Shown here piece by piece: positions 1 to 14,100 of a stretch of 64,000 nucleotides of DNA (within the stretch, counting starts at the first letter, position 1; every line of letters begins with the position of its first letter). This DNA comes from Epiperipatus broadwayi. Taxonomy: Eukaryota > Onychophora > Udeonychophora > Euonychophora > Peripatidae. Below the pieces are notes generated by a model. It searched no databases. It was not told where the DNA came from and saw nothing but the letters and a program-made list of their open reading frames with translations. The DNA lies in assembly GCA_028023455.1 (NCBI GenBank), contig JAQFVV010006305.1:1045001-1109000 (forward strand), in the 5' to 3' direction. The position numbers and the translations under genes are program-made.

Positions 1-720
1 CTGGTAAAACACATTTATTAAAAACTTTCTTTTCAAACACATAGGCATATTTCCTTTTAGTATCAAGTTATTTCTACCAAAAGCACTCCAACCAAGTTTA
101 ATTCTTTGATTAATTTCATCCATTATGTTTCCATCTGTATTAATAATCTGACCAAGGTATTTGTAACTGTTAACTTCTTCTAACTCATCATAATTAATCT
201 TTATTTTCATATTTTGAGAAAATCCATTAAACATTACTTTAGTCTTTTTAACATTTATCTTTAGTCCTAGTTTCATCTGATAACTCTTGCAACATTTCCT
301 GCAGCTCTAAAGCATTATTTTCAAAAACAACTACAACATCTGCAAAATCTAAATAAGTTAAATAATCTCCATTCACTTTCACTCCTTTAGTTTCCCATTT
401 AAATCTATAATATACTTCTTGCAGCACTGCTGTAAAAAGTTTTGAAATTATGGAGTTACCCAGTCTTACATCCTTCTCAATGTTGACTTTCCCTGTAGCA
501 TTATATAATCTAATTGATGCTGTTGCATTTTTATAAATATTTTTTAAAATATGACAATATTCTGGATCTATACCTTGATGATCCAATGCTTTAATCACTG
601 AAGAAATGTTTATAGAATCAAATGCCTTTTTGTAATCTACAAATCCAAAGCATAATGGCAACTCATATTCATTTGTCCTTTCTATAACTTCTCTCAATAC
701 CTGGATATGATTACTGTACT
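1..720 (-). mobile_element. RTE-like LINE fragment, reverse transcriptase (3' part, broken)
   Basis: On the minus strand, positions 697 to 248 encode an open stretch with the reverse-transcriptase motifs LCFGFVDYKKAFDS (motif A) and LDFADVVVVF. The second position is the catalytic YADD/FADD box with the second aspartate changed to valine, so the enzyme is dead. Compared with the plus copy near 63170, about 15 bases are missing after LQELSDE, which shifts the frame. Positions 247 to 1 continue the element (SYKYLGQ-like region and a GWSAFGRNN-like block) in another frame and run off the window edge. The 5' side decays past about 720. It lies in the intron before the first visible GPCPD1 exon, antisense to the gene. 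Confidence 0.88.
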
Positions 721-2043
721 AAAACCACTTTTAAATCCAGCTTATTCTTGTTCTTCTTGTTTTCTTCTATAGTTTTTCTTATATCATTATTAAATCTTTT
801 TTACACCATTTTACAAAATTCTAGATATTCAATTTTTCTTAATGGATAATTATAATAATCAAAAAAGCAAGTCATATATAACATGACATTACTTTTATAA
901 GCTTGTATTTACAAAAAATGTAGTACAGAGAGTGTACCAATTGCTCAAACAAGCTCTTAATTGATAATTGCAGTATGAGAAAATATTTAAAATCTCTATC
1001 TAGAACCTTCCCATCTCCAGATCAACTGTTTTCAAGCTTATGGATAATTGAAAAATATTTTTACATTCATTCTTTTCGTTCATACATTATCTTGTCTAGG
1101 TAGAAAATTTTCTGGTTAAATTGCTGCATTTTTTGTATCACCTATATATATATTTTCAGTACTTAAATAGAATATCAGTTATCTTATTGATTTCATTCAA
1201 ATCTGAACTAACTTCAAAATTTATCATTACCCATGTGTATACATATTTATCTTAATTAATTTTAGTTAAATTTGAGTCATCTTCAAAGTCTGTGAATATT
1301 TTGAATAGAATTAAAAAATTCAAATTTAAATTCATTGGAATGTTTCTGAAAATTAGTATTATTTATTGATAATAATGCTTTTTAAAATAATTTTAGTCTA
1401 ATTTTGTATTCGCACATATCTTACATCCCACTAATTGATGATCACTTTCTATATTAAATCTAACAAGAACATTGCATTCCTGATATACTTATTTTTTCAA
1501 AAATGTAGTTCAATTTTATTCATATCTTCATTTGGATAATTCTTTGTCTATTTTTATTTAATGTTTTTCTTTTTAAAAAAATCATAATACACAATTTTTC
1601 TTTTTCTACATATTCTGTGAACCTGTCTTTTCTCTCATTTCTATTACCATAGTCAAATTTATCCTCTTTTCAATTATTTTCTATTTTAGCATTAATATAT
1701 TTCATGACAATTTTAAAATGATGTTTAGTATAATAAAAAGATGTTGCACATCTATATAAAAATAATCTACTTCATTATATTAAGAGCTTGTGACATAACT
1801 TTTTTACTTGATTTAAATTTCTTATTGAACTTTTTTTATAGCAGAAGAATTAAACTATTAAAGAGAATTTATAAGATCTGATTAAAATGGAAATCATTTT
1901 TAACAATTGTAAAAAAAAAAAATTATGAGAATATATTTTGTGTTTTAATTTCCCTTTTATTTAATTTATTTGTTGAAGAGATGTTGATTTATTTATATTG
2001 ATGTTGAAAATTCAATTTTTGATAATTTTTTTTTCCTCTTTAG
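721..2043. other. Intron upstream of the first visible GPCPD1 exon
   Basis: Apart from the truncated repeat at 866-960, I see only AT-rich intron. I looked for the preceding GPCPD1 exon (end of CBM20, leaving one base) and did not find it; short open stretches have no family match. Confidence 0.6.
866..960 (-). repeat. Truncated copy of the 381-bp hammerhead repeat family (end without ribozyme)
   Basis: The segment contains a CAAGTCA...CATGAC block followed by AAGCTTGTATTTACAAA and later CAAACAAGCTCTTAA. The same landmarks in the same order mark the repeat edges at 31480-31560 and, reversed, at 31910-31994 and 47800-47899. The copy stops before the hammerhead core. It is a solo end fragment, with low similarity in its middle. 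Confidence 0.5.
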
Positions 2044-2195
2044 ATGGTCAAGAAAATATAGATAGAGGGTGGCTAACTGGACAGACTCAAATTCAACTCC
2101 GATTATACAACAATCCTATTCATATGTGGAAGCATCGTTTGAAATGTAATACATTTAGGGTCAAAATTACACCTATTGATCTTCGATACAAAGAT
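2044..2195 (+). CDS. GPCPD1: GPCPD1 exon (linker after CBM20)
   Basis: The acceptor is a pyrimidine-rich stretch ending in TTTAG at 2043; the donor is GAT|GTAAAT. The exon opens with the last two bases of a split codon and then reads [20 protein letters not shown] and on to [14 protein letters not shown] with no stop. The GWLT-Q-T-I-LRL pattern matches the segment that follows the starch-binding domain in vertebrate GPCPD1. It ends in phase 0, which fits the next exon. The ATG at 1998 in the same frame lies in the polypyrimidine tract and is not the start of the protein. The exon before this one must end with one base of the split codon; I could not find it in bases 1-2043. Confidence 0.88.
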
Positions 2196-5100
2196 GTAAA
2201 TAATAATATTTGATTGTATTTTAGATTTATATTTAAATTACAAATTGTTAATGCTTTAAGGTTTTTTAATTTTAATTTTATAACTACTGTGATTTTTAAA
2301 AATTTAAAACTGTAAAAATATATATATATTAGTTGAGTTTTTATACATTGATTACTTTTCTGCTCCTATGCTTTTGTAATTATACATATGATTGATTTTG
2401 TGGATAAATACAATACATATTCTTTATCAAGTATGCCTATTCTCAGAACAAATACATCACTAAGTTAATTCACAAGTTAAATTTCCATTTAAATGAACTT
2501 GTAAATAATGCTAACTTTTGTTATATTAATTTCAATCTATTTTGTCAGATGAAAGATAATTCTTAGAATATTGAAAAGAATATTTTCCTGAATATAAAAT
2601 ATCACGTTTTTTGGATTTTCTTGTTTGTAAAGCCATGTTTGGAAACCATTTATCTGGAAAAATGTCATTAGATAAACAGTTTTGAAATGACTCTGCTTGT
2701 TATTATGACAATTTATGATACCCTAAATTGCTTATAACATTATAACAACATAAAACAAGCATTTTTTTAAAAGACAAATTGATTGTATTTGCAGGAATTG
2801 AACTTGTTTAGAATCTATTTATTCCTGCTTTGAAGAAAGTAATAAATGGTATTAAAATGTGGACTAGCAATCTTGATAACATGCTCAGCCATGGTAGCAA
2901 TCAGGATTCTTTTAAATGGGAAAACCTCAAAAAGTATTTGCAATAATATATATATATATATACAAATGTTTCTTCTATGGTGATATAAGAATATTTTGAT
3001 TAGTCTTGCATCTATAATATAATGGTTAGCATAAGAATACTTTGTGACCAGAAACCAAACATAAGAGCAGCTATTGTTCATTATTTTTGTTTTGTTATGT
3101 GTATATAGAGAGTTTTGTTCCACATTCTTGATTGGTTCTAGATAAATAGCATGAAGATAGATTTTGTGAATAATTTTAACAACTATTAATTGATCCTTTA
3201 GCATTTTAAAACAGATATTTATTTTTAAGCATTAACAATAATGCATATGCATTGTATGAATATTAATATTTTTCTCTAGGTACATATATTTATTTAAAAT
3301 CATAAATGATAAGATTAACTAAGTACAGAAGATTTAAAGTTTTATGCAGATGAAAGTAATAATAATAAAAGCTTATAAAAAATAAATATTTATATTTACT
3401 TTCCTTCTTTGCTTTAACTTTAAAAAACAAAATTCAATTTGAATAGCATCTTGCTTTCCTTCTCTCCTTTTAATAATGTACTTTCAAATTTAAAAGCATT
3501 CTTACAATTTCTTCAATAAAATGAATATCTTTTTTATTTTTTTTAATAATTTCCAAATAATTGCTAATGAATGTTTAATAATATTTTAGAATTTTTACAT
3601 TTATAAAATAAAAATAGCTTCCTTTTTTTAAAATCTCTATATACATGCTACTTGATCTATTTTTTTACTGCCAATTGAAAAAAAATAAAGTTTTTTATCT
3701 CATGTTTGATTTATTTATTTTTGGAACATTCATCTCTGAGCAAATAGAAAATTTCTTTTATAATTTTGTTTTAAGATGATAACTAATTATTTCTTACCAT
3801 GAGTTTTAATATCAGCAATCACATAAATTATTATATTTTACAATGGCAAGTGATATCTACATTTTGTTCACTTTTAATAATTTCTAATTTTACATTTTTA
3901 ACTATAAATATAATATTTGTTTTAAGCTTAGAAAGTATTGACAATATATATAGTAAATGCGTTAAGATAACTATAATCTTAATATGATAATAATGAAAAT
4001 GGTCATCATATTTTTAAGTCACTCAAAATGATTTTATTTGTGAGTTTTTGGTCTACAATGCTTTCATCTGTGAATCAGTAAAACTTTTTATTGTACAATT
4101 TCTCAATCGTGATAATGTTAAATCATATTTAATGTAGATATTATGCATGAGGATATTCTGTTTATGCTTTAAAAGTTAATAAAATAATGCTAAGATATTT
4201 TTATAGATATTAATATTTTAGACATCAGAAATAATAGTTCAGTCGGAATACATATTTAACTTTTGCTTATGGAAATCAAAGAATTCAGTAAATAGTGCAT
4301 TTAGAATTGGTATTAGCAATTAAAGCAGAAAATCGAATGGGTTGCAATTTTTAATATATATATAATTGGATATATCGCTGTTATATAAAATATTAACATC
4401 TTAAAGATGCATTTTTTAAATTAAAACAAGTGATATATATTTTTTATTCATTTATTTAAACAGTATTGATTCATAATGATATATATTTTTATAGTTCTTT
4501 TTTTTTTTTTCTCTTTAGCGACCAGCAAGTATTGATAATGATGATGATGAAGAAAGCAAAGAATTTCCTTTTACTGCAAAATTTCCTCCAGCTTTTAATG
4601 TTGAAGTAGCTGTAAGTGATACCATTATCTTATTTATTAAAGGAAATATTAAAAAAATTCACAGTATTATTTTATAAATTGTATAACAACAAAAGCTATT
4701 ATATAAAAATTTTTTGTTAAAATTATTTCAATATGCAATTGGGAATAAGTTGTGTAATACAAAAAGTGAGAGGGGGGAGGGTTATTAATTTAATATTATG
4801 ATTCCTTTGTTTTAGTTAGAATTTGGCTAAAAATGTTTTATATCCATATGTTCATTAAACAATTATATTTTTACTAATTTCTTTAAGTAAAATTTTATTG
4901 TGAAATAATAAGTAATGTAGAAGAAATATAGATATATTCCTTCATAAAAAGGAAAAAAAAAAAGAAGCCTAATTTTTAAAAAAAATTTAAGTTTATTTAA
5001 AGTAAAGAATATACGTTGTTATAAAAAAAATATATAAATAAAACAAACTTATCATGTATCAGCTAAAACTCTAAATACTTATTTTCTTATCTTAAAAAAT

Positions 5101-8100
5101 AACAAAAGTTATCAAAAAAGGATTCTTTTGGTATACATTTATTAAATGCTTTTGAGATGGGTTTAAGTTTTATGCTAATTTATAAATAAGCTTGTTTTAA
5201 ATATTTAATAAATTGTGAACTTAGAATTTGTTAAAAATAAGTGTCAAAAAAAAAAAAAAGAATTTTTTTTTTTTTAATAAATAGCTGATAATTGTAAACA
5301 CTTTTTATTAAATTGGAAATAAAGCATTTAAAATGATTCTTAATAAAGCATTTAAAATATTTTGTACAAAGAAATAAATAACACACAAGTGAATTTTTAA
5401 AATTCAAATGTTTTGATTTCTTTATTTAGTAAAATTAATTTGTATATTTAAAATAATTTGCATGTACTGGTCTCATTTATAAATTAATCAGTCTTGGTAA
5501 TAGACTTCAAAAATCAGTAAGTGCTTATGTGGCTACTTATAGAGTTTTAGAACTAAATTCTCATTTAATAACAATCACTAACACTTATTTATAAAATTAG
5601 ATATGTGCAAGTTGTTTAATTATAAGTGCAGGTAGTTTATTATTAAACTAAAATTTATTGGGATAATTATTTAATAAAAATATTAAAGTAATATCTGAAT
5701 GGTTAAATTATTTGTTTAGTAAAAAAATATTGAAATTATGTTTATTGCTTAAATTGTTTAACAATTTAGTTTTGACATCAGATTAATTTCTACATTGTAA
5801 GAATTTTCATAAACTTTAACGAGTGCATATATCATTTGTTATTGTAAAGAGAGCTTTGTATCTAATGTTTACTAACGATCAAACAGCCTTTAATTAATAG
5901 GTCACCGTAGAACAAAAGCCTCTTCATTAACTTAGAACAGTGAAAAAGAAAGAATTACTCTTCAAGTTTTCTATTTTTTGACAATGAAGATATGAGCAAT
6001 TGTCTATTTTTTGTTATACCATTTTGCTAGAAATTGATAATATCCATATTATCAACCAGTACCAAATGGTTGGTTGGATTTGGTTATCTAAAAGAAAATT
6101 CCTAAGCCTGACAAATAAAAAAAATTTTAATTTTACTCAGTTTGAGTTTGAACTTATGAGAATGGAAGACAGTAATGATGCTCTATATTATGAGATTTTT
6201 TAAAAAGGATAAACTTCTTCATAATAATAAATATATTTTCAAACTGCTTTAGTGATATTAAGATCAAGCATGTTAACATTTTATTTTTATTCAATTTTTA
6301 TAACTATTTATTCCTGTTTAAACATCAGTGATACAGTGACAGACTAGACCTGAATGTCTTTGATTTGTGGTTAATGCTCTCTCATTATTATTGTTCAGTT
6401 TTTTATGAATTCCCAAACTTTAAATCATTCAGTTGTTATTATTCTAAGAAAAACTTTAATGTCTTTTGATTAGACTTTTTAGTTGAAATAAAATCATATT
6501 GTAAGAGTGAACATCTGAAGTAGAATACAGGAAATTATTACACATGAGATATGGAGTTTCTAGAACATTCTTCATTCACATTTATCTCATAATCACTAAA
6601 ACATCTAGAAAAATGTCTTTATTTTCTAAGAAGGTTGAAGATTTATGTTGACTAATCTTCATATAAAAATTGAGTTAGAAAACATTTATTCATTTACAGT
6701 AACTTTTTTCTGTGGATAAATTAAATCAATTTATTATCCTTAATTATATTTAAGACATTTTAGCAAATATGCAAACAGAATCCATACATGTGAAAGATAT
6801 AGAGCAAAATCTTTCTTCATTGCTGTGAAAAAAAGAGAGTGAGAAGGAAAAAGAAACATTTAGAATTTAATTTTATCCAATATTATTTGATTTCTATGGA
6901 TAAAAAATTATTCAATAATTTGTAAACACACACACACACAAAGTCCATATTAATTAAATATATGAAAAATAAATTTCTATATAACATTTTAACTAATTTA
7001 TTTTTTCTTGTTACAATTAAAAATATAGATTTATAACCATTGCTTGAATTTGAACTTATATTTTCCACACTCACATTTTCTTTATCTCTCTATCAGTATT
7101 GAAAATTATAACATTATCAAACTTATTCAGAATAGTTAACAAATTCTCTATATTTCAGTAAACTAATTGAACATATGTATAAAAAAAACCAGCCTTTTAA
7201 ATAGATCATTAAAGGGCAAAGATTTTTTTCATAGATGAACAATAAATGAGAAAATATTTCTAACTAAGTTTTCTATATAATTGGGGATTTTAGTTTTTCT
7301 CTTATTATTTTATTTTTTAACTAAAAAATTTATTAACTATTTTGAATGAGTAGCTAAACTGTCTGTGAACTAATTATGTGAAATAAAAATCTTAACGTCT
7401 GTTTGGAATTTGGAAAAATGTTCCAAGTTTTATTCAGCCTGCGTTCAAACCCCAGATTGATTGTGATAAACATATGTGTTAATCATTTATGCCGTTAAGT
7501 TGTTCATACATACATATATATATGAAATTAAATATAAAATGATCTGGTACTGGGCATTTTATTAATAAATATGGGGAATCAATGTATTCAAGATCTTCTC
7601 AATTACAAAATGAAAATGCAGTTTATAAATGTAATAATGTAAAAGAAAGTGTAATAAAAAATAGCAGTGGGAGAGAGATGTAAGTAAAATATAATTATGT
7701 ATGTTTAATATGTTTGTTACTGTTTATGTTAATGTAAGATGAAGGTATTTATGTAATTGAAGTTTATTTATAAATATGTATTTCATATTGTTGTTGACAA
7801 TGACTGTATGAAGATAAAAACAGTTGAAACATTGAAGTTTTGTATTATATAAATATATATATTGTAATCTTCCCCGTCGTAAACTGCATACTCATAAATG
7901 AATCACTACGCACATTTTTAGGCATTTAATTCCAATGTAATCTTTGTCCATTACAACTATAGAGTATACCTTCTTCTAATCTCTCTCTCTCTCTGCCTCA
8001 ACACTCTATATAAGGGAATCTAGAATACACACCTATAAAATTATAAGTGTTAAACCAAAGATAACATTTCCTTATTGGCTAAGCTCACATGAAACTATAC

Positions 8101-11100
8101 TTAGAGAAGATCACAAGGTGAGTAATAACTTCTGGTCAAACCAGCCTCAAGATCCATAAATAAGCAAATAAACAAAAGATTGAAAAATGAACTTAATCTT
8201 TTCAAAATAATAAATAACTAATGATTAGATCAATGAAATGAATATAAAATTAAAATACACATTAAGCAATAAATAAGTTAAGATGTAGATAATGTAATGG
8301 ATAATGAAAATAAATAGAAATTAAATAATAAAATGAAATAAGTCTGATAATGAATAGAAAAGGAATGAATATGTATTAGAATAATGAATGATTAAGATAA
8401 CGATAGAATAAGAGTTAATAGATGATCAAGATGATAATGAAGTAAGATCTAATGAATAGTGAGTTAATTAGGATAAAGAATTAGGATGAAAGGAGAGTAA
8501 AGGAAAATGGGAATGACAGATGAGAAAATGATGATGATGAAAGATGAATTCCAGAACTCTAACTTCGGTATTAAATTAAATGATAATGGAACAATTAAAT
8601 CAATTATGGATTTCAAGCTCAGCAAAACCAGAATATTCACTATAAAGTCAAAACAAACTATATATGTTTCAGATAAAGAAGCAATTAATATTTTAATATT
8701 TAATTGACTTTTACAAACCAGTGAATGTTCCTAAATCCAATCCAACTATAATAAACAACTAAATTTAAAATCTATTATAAACTTTAGATTCTACACTTCT
8801 TCCAATGAATATAATTTATTCTTCTCAGGGTTCACATTACTTAAAGTTTCTTATACAACATATACTTGAATCAGTGAGAGGGATTTTGCCACTACCCAAA
8901 TATAATGCACAAAACGGTTCTTGTTAAAAAAAAAAATTGAATTACTAAATACTTCGCAGTTCTAAAGAAACTCTATAACTAACATAAACTTTAAGCTTCC
9001 ATATGTATGAATAATTTTCACTAGCCAAACAATAACTTACTAACTTCTTTCTCTTAAATAAGTAATAACAATGTGATCAAGATCAGTGAATGATAAATCC
9101 GCAGGTTCAAATAAAATGATTAAACCAATATTAAATGTTTAATCTTTTAGTACATCACCTAGAATACTATATACTTTAGGTTAACAATATTTTATTTATT
9201 AAATAATGAAGCCCTAGATATACTCGTACATGACAGGGCTTAGTAAAATTACTCTGGTATACCAACCTATAGTAACTTATACACTATTGATTGATGATGA
9301 TTTCCATATAATCATTGGATATGTCGATAGCAATAACAATAATAATGTGTGTGTATGTTAATTAGCAATAAGACTACTGATGACTAAGTAAAAGTTTAAC
9401 ATAATAAAATTTATTTACAATATTCATTTTAGTTAGATACTTTACATGAAACAAGATTATTTATTAATGACAATCAGGGATGGGGATTACTTGATATCCC
9501 CTTAACTATACACATATAATGACAAACTAATAGTGATATCTCTCGTATCCTTATTATTGTGAGCCATATTTTAAATATTACTCTATCTTATAGAATAAGA
9601 TAGTTACCATAGTGGAATTATCCTACTATTTAAATTACAAAATAAAATGTATAAAAATCTTTGGGATAAGCAATCTTTTAAATCTATTAATGGAGTTTTA
9701 ACTTAGTATCTCAAATTGGATCTATTTAGTTTATTACAATATGGTAAGGCAATTACCATATGCAATATTATTAATAATTTATCATTATTTACTGTAAAAG
9801 ATTTATTATACTGATGTGGGACATACATCATAAGTTAAATACATATATGACACAAAAATATTGCCTATGTCCAATCTAATCATTTAATAATTAAATGATC
9901 TTATCGATTCATCGGTGAATCGCCACTTGATAAAGATACTTCTACATTGTTCATGTACTCCCCTTGTTATTTTATGTAGAAGTTTTACATACACTAATAA
10001 ATTTGGTTGGTCTGTTTATAAACTGCTGATGATTACACATCATCATTAAGACACTATCCCAATTAAACAAACACTATGGATATACTAGTGTCCCGTAATC
10101 TAACTTATTTTATCCTTGCCATTGGATTATGAATACAAATCTTCACCATACACGGTGGAAAACTAACTCTAACTTCGTGAAGGATCTAACAATAAAGGAG
10201 GCTTTACAAAACAACATGGAAGTTGCATAGAAAAACAACATGAAAGTTGTATACTAAAAACAACATGGAAGTTGTATACTAAAAATGGCTGATTCTCATA
10301 CCTTTATTGGTATACAAGTGCGGGCAGTGCCTCGACACATAAGATAGAAGTCAGACCATGGGATTATCCTCTCTTGGGAATTAATTATGCTCTAAGCACT
10401 AATTCTTAACTAGCCTCACAATCACAATATCATCCTTTCACTTAATCAGCAATGGGGAATTCTCCATCATCTCATGCATAATACTAATATTATATTTGAT
10501 GCTATTATATTTAGCACAACTCTTCAGCTAACAGCTGGTACAAATTCTAATTAATGCAATAGCAAGGTAAAACAACAATAATAATAAAAGTGGAAACATA
10601 AATATTCCATTTTACAATGCATAAACTGTTAATGTTTGATAAACAAACCACCAATATCTAAGTAAAATAACCCTTAATTATTTTAAAACAATTATTACAC
10701 CTTGTTATAGCAAGTCATGTATATGCAACAATGGATCAACTTACATTTGATATTCAAAATGGACATTTTAATTCATAGGCAATATTAGAAATGAAAAAGG
10801 TTTATGTAAATTATTTCTTATAATAGAACAATTGTGTCATGAGGTATATAATTTTAGCAAGTTCGGATTTGTTTATTCCCTTTCAATATAATATTGACAT
10901 TTATTTTAATAGAATGAGAGATAAATATTTCTCACTTCTTTTTCTGATAAACAATATTTACCACTATATTTCCCTTGATATGATAACATAAAATACATGT
11001 GATAAATGTATCTCTTTTTTTTTTATGCATCTTTATACCCTTACTAAGTATATTTTATAGTTTTCAAAATATATAATATATATATAAAAAAAATACTGAT

Positions 11101-14100
11101 CCTTGAATAACACATGAGTAAAAAAAAAAATATTACAATATTATATATGTCAATCACAACAATGAACAAACGTTTTTTTTTTCCCTTAGATTTTATTGTA
11201 ATTGTTCCAATTTGATCCGATCTTATGAGCAAAAAATATCGAGAAGACGGATATGATAAGACATATTCCTAAATAAATATCGATGTTGAATGTCTTGTTT
11301 CGTAATAACGTGTTCAGACAATATTTACACATTTTTTTAAAGGCATAAAAATCTTCTATTAATTTCCGTACTGATGTAACACAACGAGGCAATATTTGAA
11401 ACATTTTCAAAGGCAATACCACTAATATAAGTCTCCTGTTTAATGATAGCATATTTAGACACCTTTTAAAACACTTTTAAAGGCAAATCTTTTATTCGTT
11501 TGCATAATAATAATGTGAACATAATGAGGCAATATCCAAAATATTTTTCAAAGGCAATTCTACTAAACGAGGTTTATCAAGATTTATAAACGCATTTTTT
11601 TTTTTAAAAAAAAAATCCTTGATGGATTGGTATATTTGATATTATTCCAGTGTTATAATATTTAGCAATTTGGAAGTCAGACCATTGAGCAGACTGAAAA
11701 TTGTTTGTTGGTTTATCCTGCTTTTCTATCTACGTGAAGATCTCCGGTTATAATTTTAAATAATTTTAGAGCAGCTGAGAATATCATTATTTTACATTTT
11801 ACACAATCAAGAAAATTAGATAAATACTTATTTATTTACTTCCATTATACAATACATATTTAATAATGTTAGCAAAGTTAATTTACTATTCAAGAATTGC
11901 CAATAAAACTATACTTGACATTAATAATTTATCATTTTCTATTTTAAACAACTAAGCCATTCGCGGTGAAATTGAAGCAGACGATATCTCTTACTAATGA
12001 CAATACGAAATAATTCAGGCATTTTTTTTCTTTTAGAACAAATTATTTTATAGGATTTAAAAATGAATGTTTAATTTATTTAATATTTCTTCTAAAATTT
12101 TCATCAAAAGAATTTTGAATTATTCTTACGGAGAAGATAGCGCACGAAAATCAAAATTACTTTAATCCTTTTCCTCTTGTAACTCAATAATTCTAATGTT
12201 TTTAGTTTTAACCATTTATTAAGATAAATACAACAACAATAATTTTTTACTTTTTCTGTTCTGGTCATTCCCTCTAAGTGGTCCATATTTAGGCAAATAT
12301 TCCTTCCAACTATTAATCATAAGGATCATTATAATTTCTTCAGTGTGTAGAAATCCAAAATTATACGGTCGGTGAAAGTAGTGCGAGATGACACAGAGCT
12401 ATTAGTTTTCTATTCTAACATTTTTAATTTTATATAATCTCAAAATTTTTTTCAAAATAACTTTCAAAATTTTTTTTTTTTTCAGATTATTACTTTGACT
12501 TTTTTTTTTTTTATGAGTGAAAAATTACGTCTTATTCCGATTTTTTTTCTAAGTAGTCTCCCCTGCTTACAAACTTGTTCTAGCCTTTATTATTTGTCTT
12601 ACAAGTTGTGATTGGTCCTATATAATCCAATCATAGTAAATGTGATGTGATGTGATGTATTATGGCTTCTCCTTAAACGAAGTCAAGAATATCTCAGCAA
12701 TTATGCCCAGATAAACCTGTTAGCCACTTTCTTTTACATTCCCCACTCTAAATTTACCCATAATCTGCTCTATCCCATTTCCACAACATAATTTTTGTCA
12801 ACTCTATAACCTTTATAACTAAATCCCCCTTATCTTTTCCCAAACCCAGCATAAAAACCAATAATTCACTTTCTGTATAATCACTCTTTTCATATTTATT
12901 TTTCCACAACTTCATTATATGACCCTTTCTGTTTTCAAACATTTACATTCAATTAACAAATGCCTAATATTTTCAATTCCTTCCTTACATAATTTACAAA
13001 ATAAATCACCCATATTTTTCCATTTACATGTATATTCTTTTGTAGCTAAAGATCCCGTTCGAGCCTTAAACAATAAACTACTTTCCTTACTATTATCATA
13101 AATTAACTCACACCTAATATTCTGTTTATTTCTATATATATTTAAACTCTTTTACTCTCCATACTATTTCTCATCTCTCTAACTCCCTAGTCTTTATTAA
13201 TAAATTTATTCTTTTATCCCATTCCTTACTACTATAACACTCAATAATCCTCTTAACACAATCATCCCATCTTTTGTACAAATATACTGATATAAATTCT
13301 TTATCCAAATCTTTTGCATAGCGCATTACCTTTCTCACCCATCTTGTTACCTGCCCTTTACTCATAACCCAATTAAATACTATTTTAGCTATTCTTTTAT
13401 TATCCATAAACTGCAATCTACCAAACATTTTCATTTTACTTTTTGCATCTCTCATATGAAAACTTGACCATCCCATTTCTCCTTGAATTGCCTCCCTTGT
13501 TGTCCATACTTCTGCATCCAATGCATGTCTTCCTACTTCCCTTTGAGCTTTTTCTAAATAATCTAATATCTTTTTACTAACATATAATGCATGAATTAAT
13601 AACATATAATAACATATGAATTAATAACATATAATACATGAATTAATATTGTTAATCCCTCTAGTGAGAAAAATCCAGACTGATATTTCAATTTAACGTG
13701 ATATACAATGTATTTAAAGATCGTTTGTATATAAAATTTAGAAGAATTATGAATTGATTTTGGTTTTTTATTTTTAATTGTTTAATAATAATAATAAAGG
13801 TTTAAATACTTTCCTACTTTCAAATTGGTTTTATACTATTAAAATATTATTTAACTAGCTACCACTGGGAAATTGTGATAAAATATTTATGAGATAGATA
13901 TCTATTCCATCAGAATCTCCAGCGCATTATCAGTCAAAATTATCATCACTTTTAAGATCTTTATGAGTGCTTTTGGTTTAATTGGAAAATCTATAATCCA
14001 ATAAGCATTTTAATATATATAATGAATATTTATACACTACTTTTCAATAATTTATAACTTATTACGATTGTAAAATTTAAAATTTTACACACTAGACCCT

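Noticed and set aside
1998-2213. ATG-initiated frame at the first GPCPD1 exon
   Set aside because: Its first residues come from the polypyrimidine tract of the acceptor site and its last from the intron after GTAAAT; the true exon is 2044-2195.
2815-3204. 129-residue minus-strand frame
   Set aside because: Low-complexity translation (runs of I, Y, K) of AT-rich intron with no motif or codon signature.
8507-8707. 66-residue frame starting with a methionine run
   Set aside because: The GATGATGATGA run makes the start by chance; the rest shows no family resemblance.
10022-10050. CTGATGA word as a further hammerhead
   Set aside because: No GAAA box, no stem II and no NUH triplet follow.
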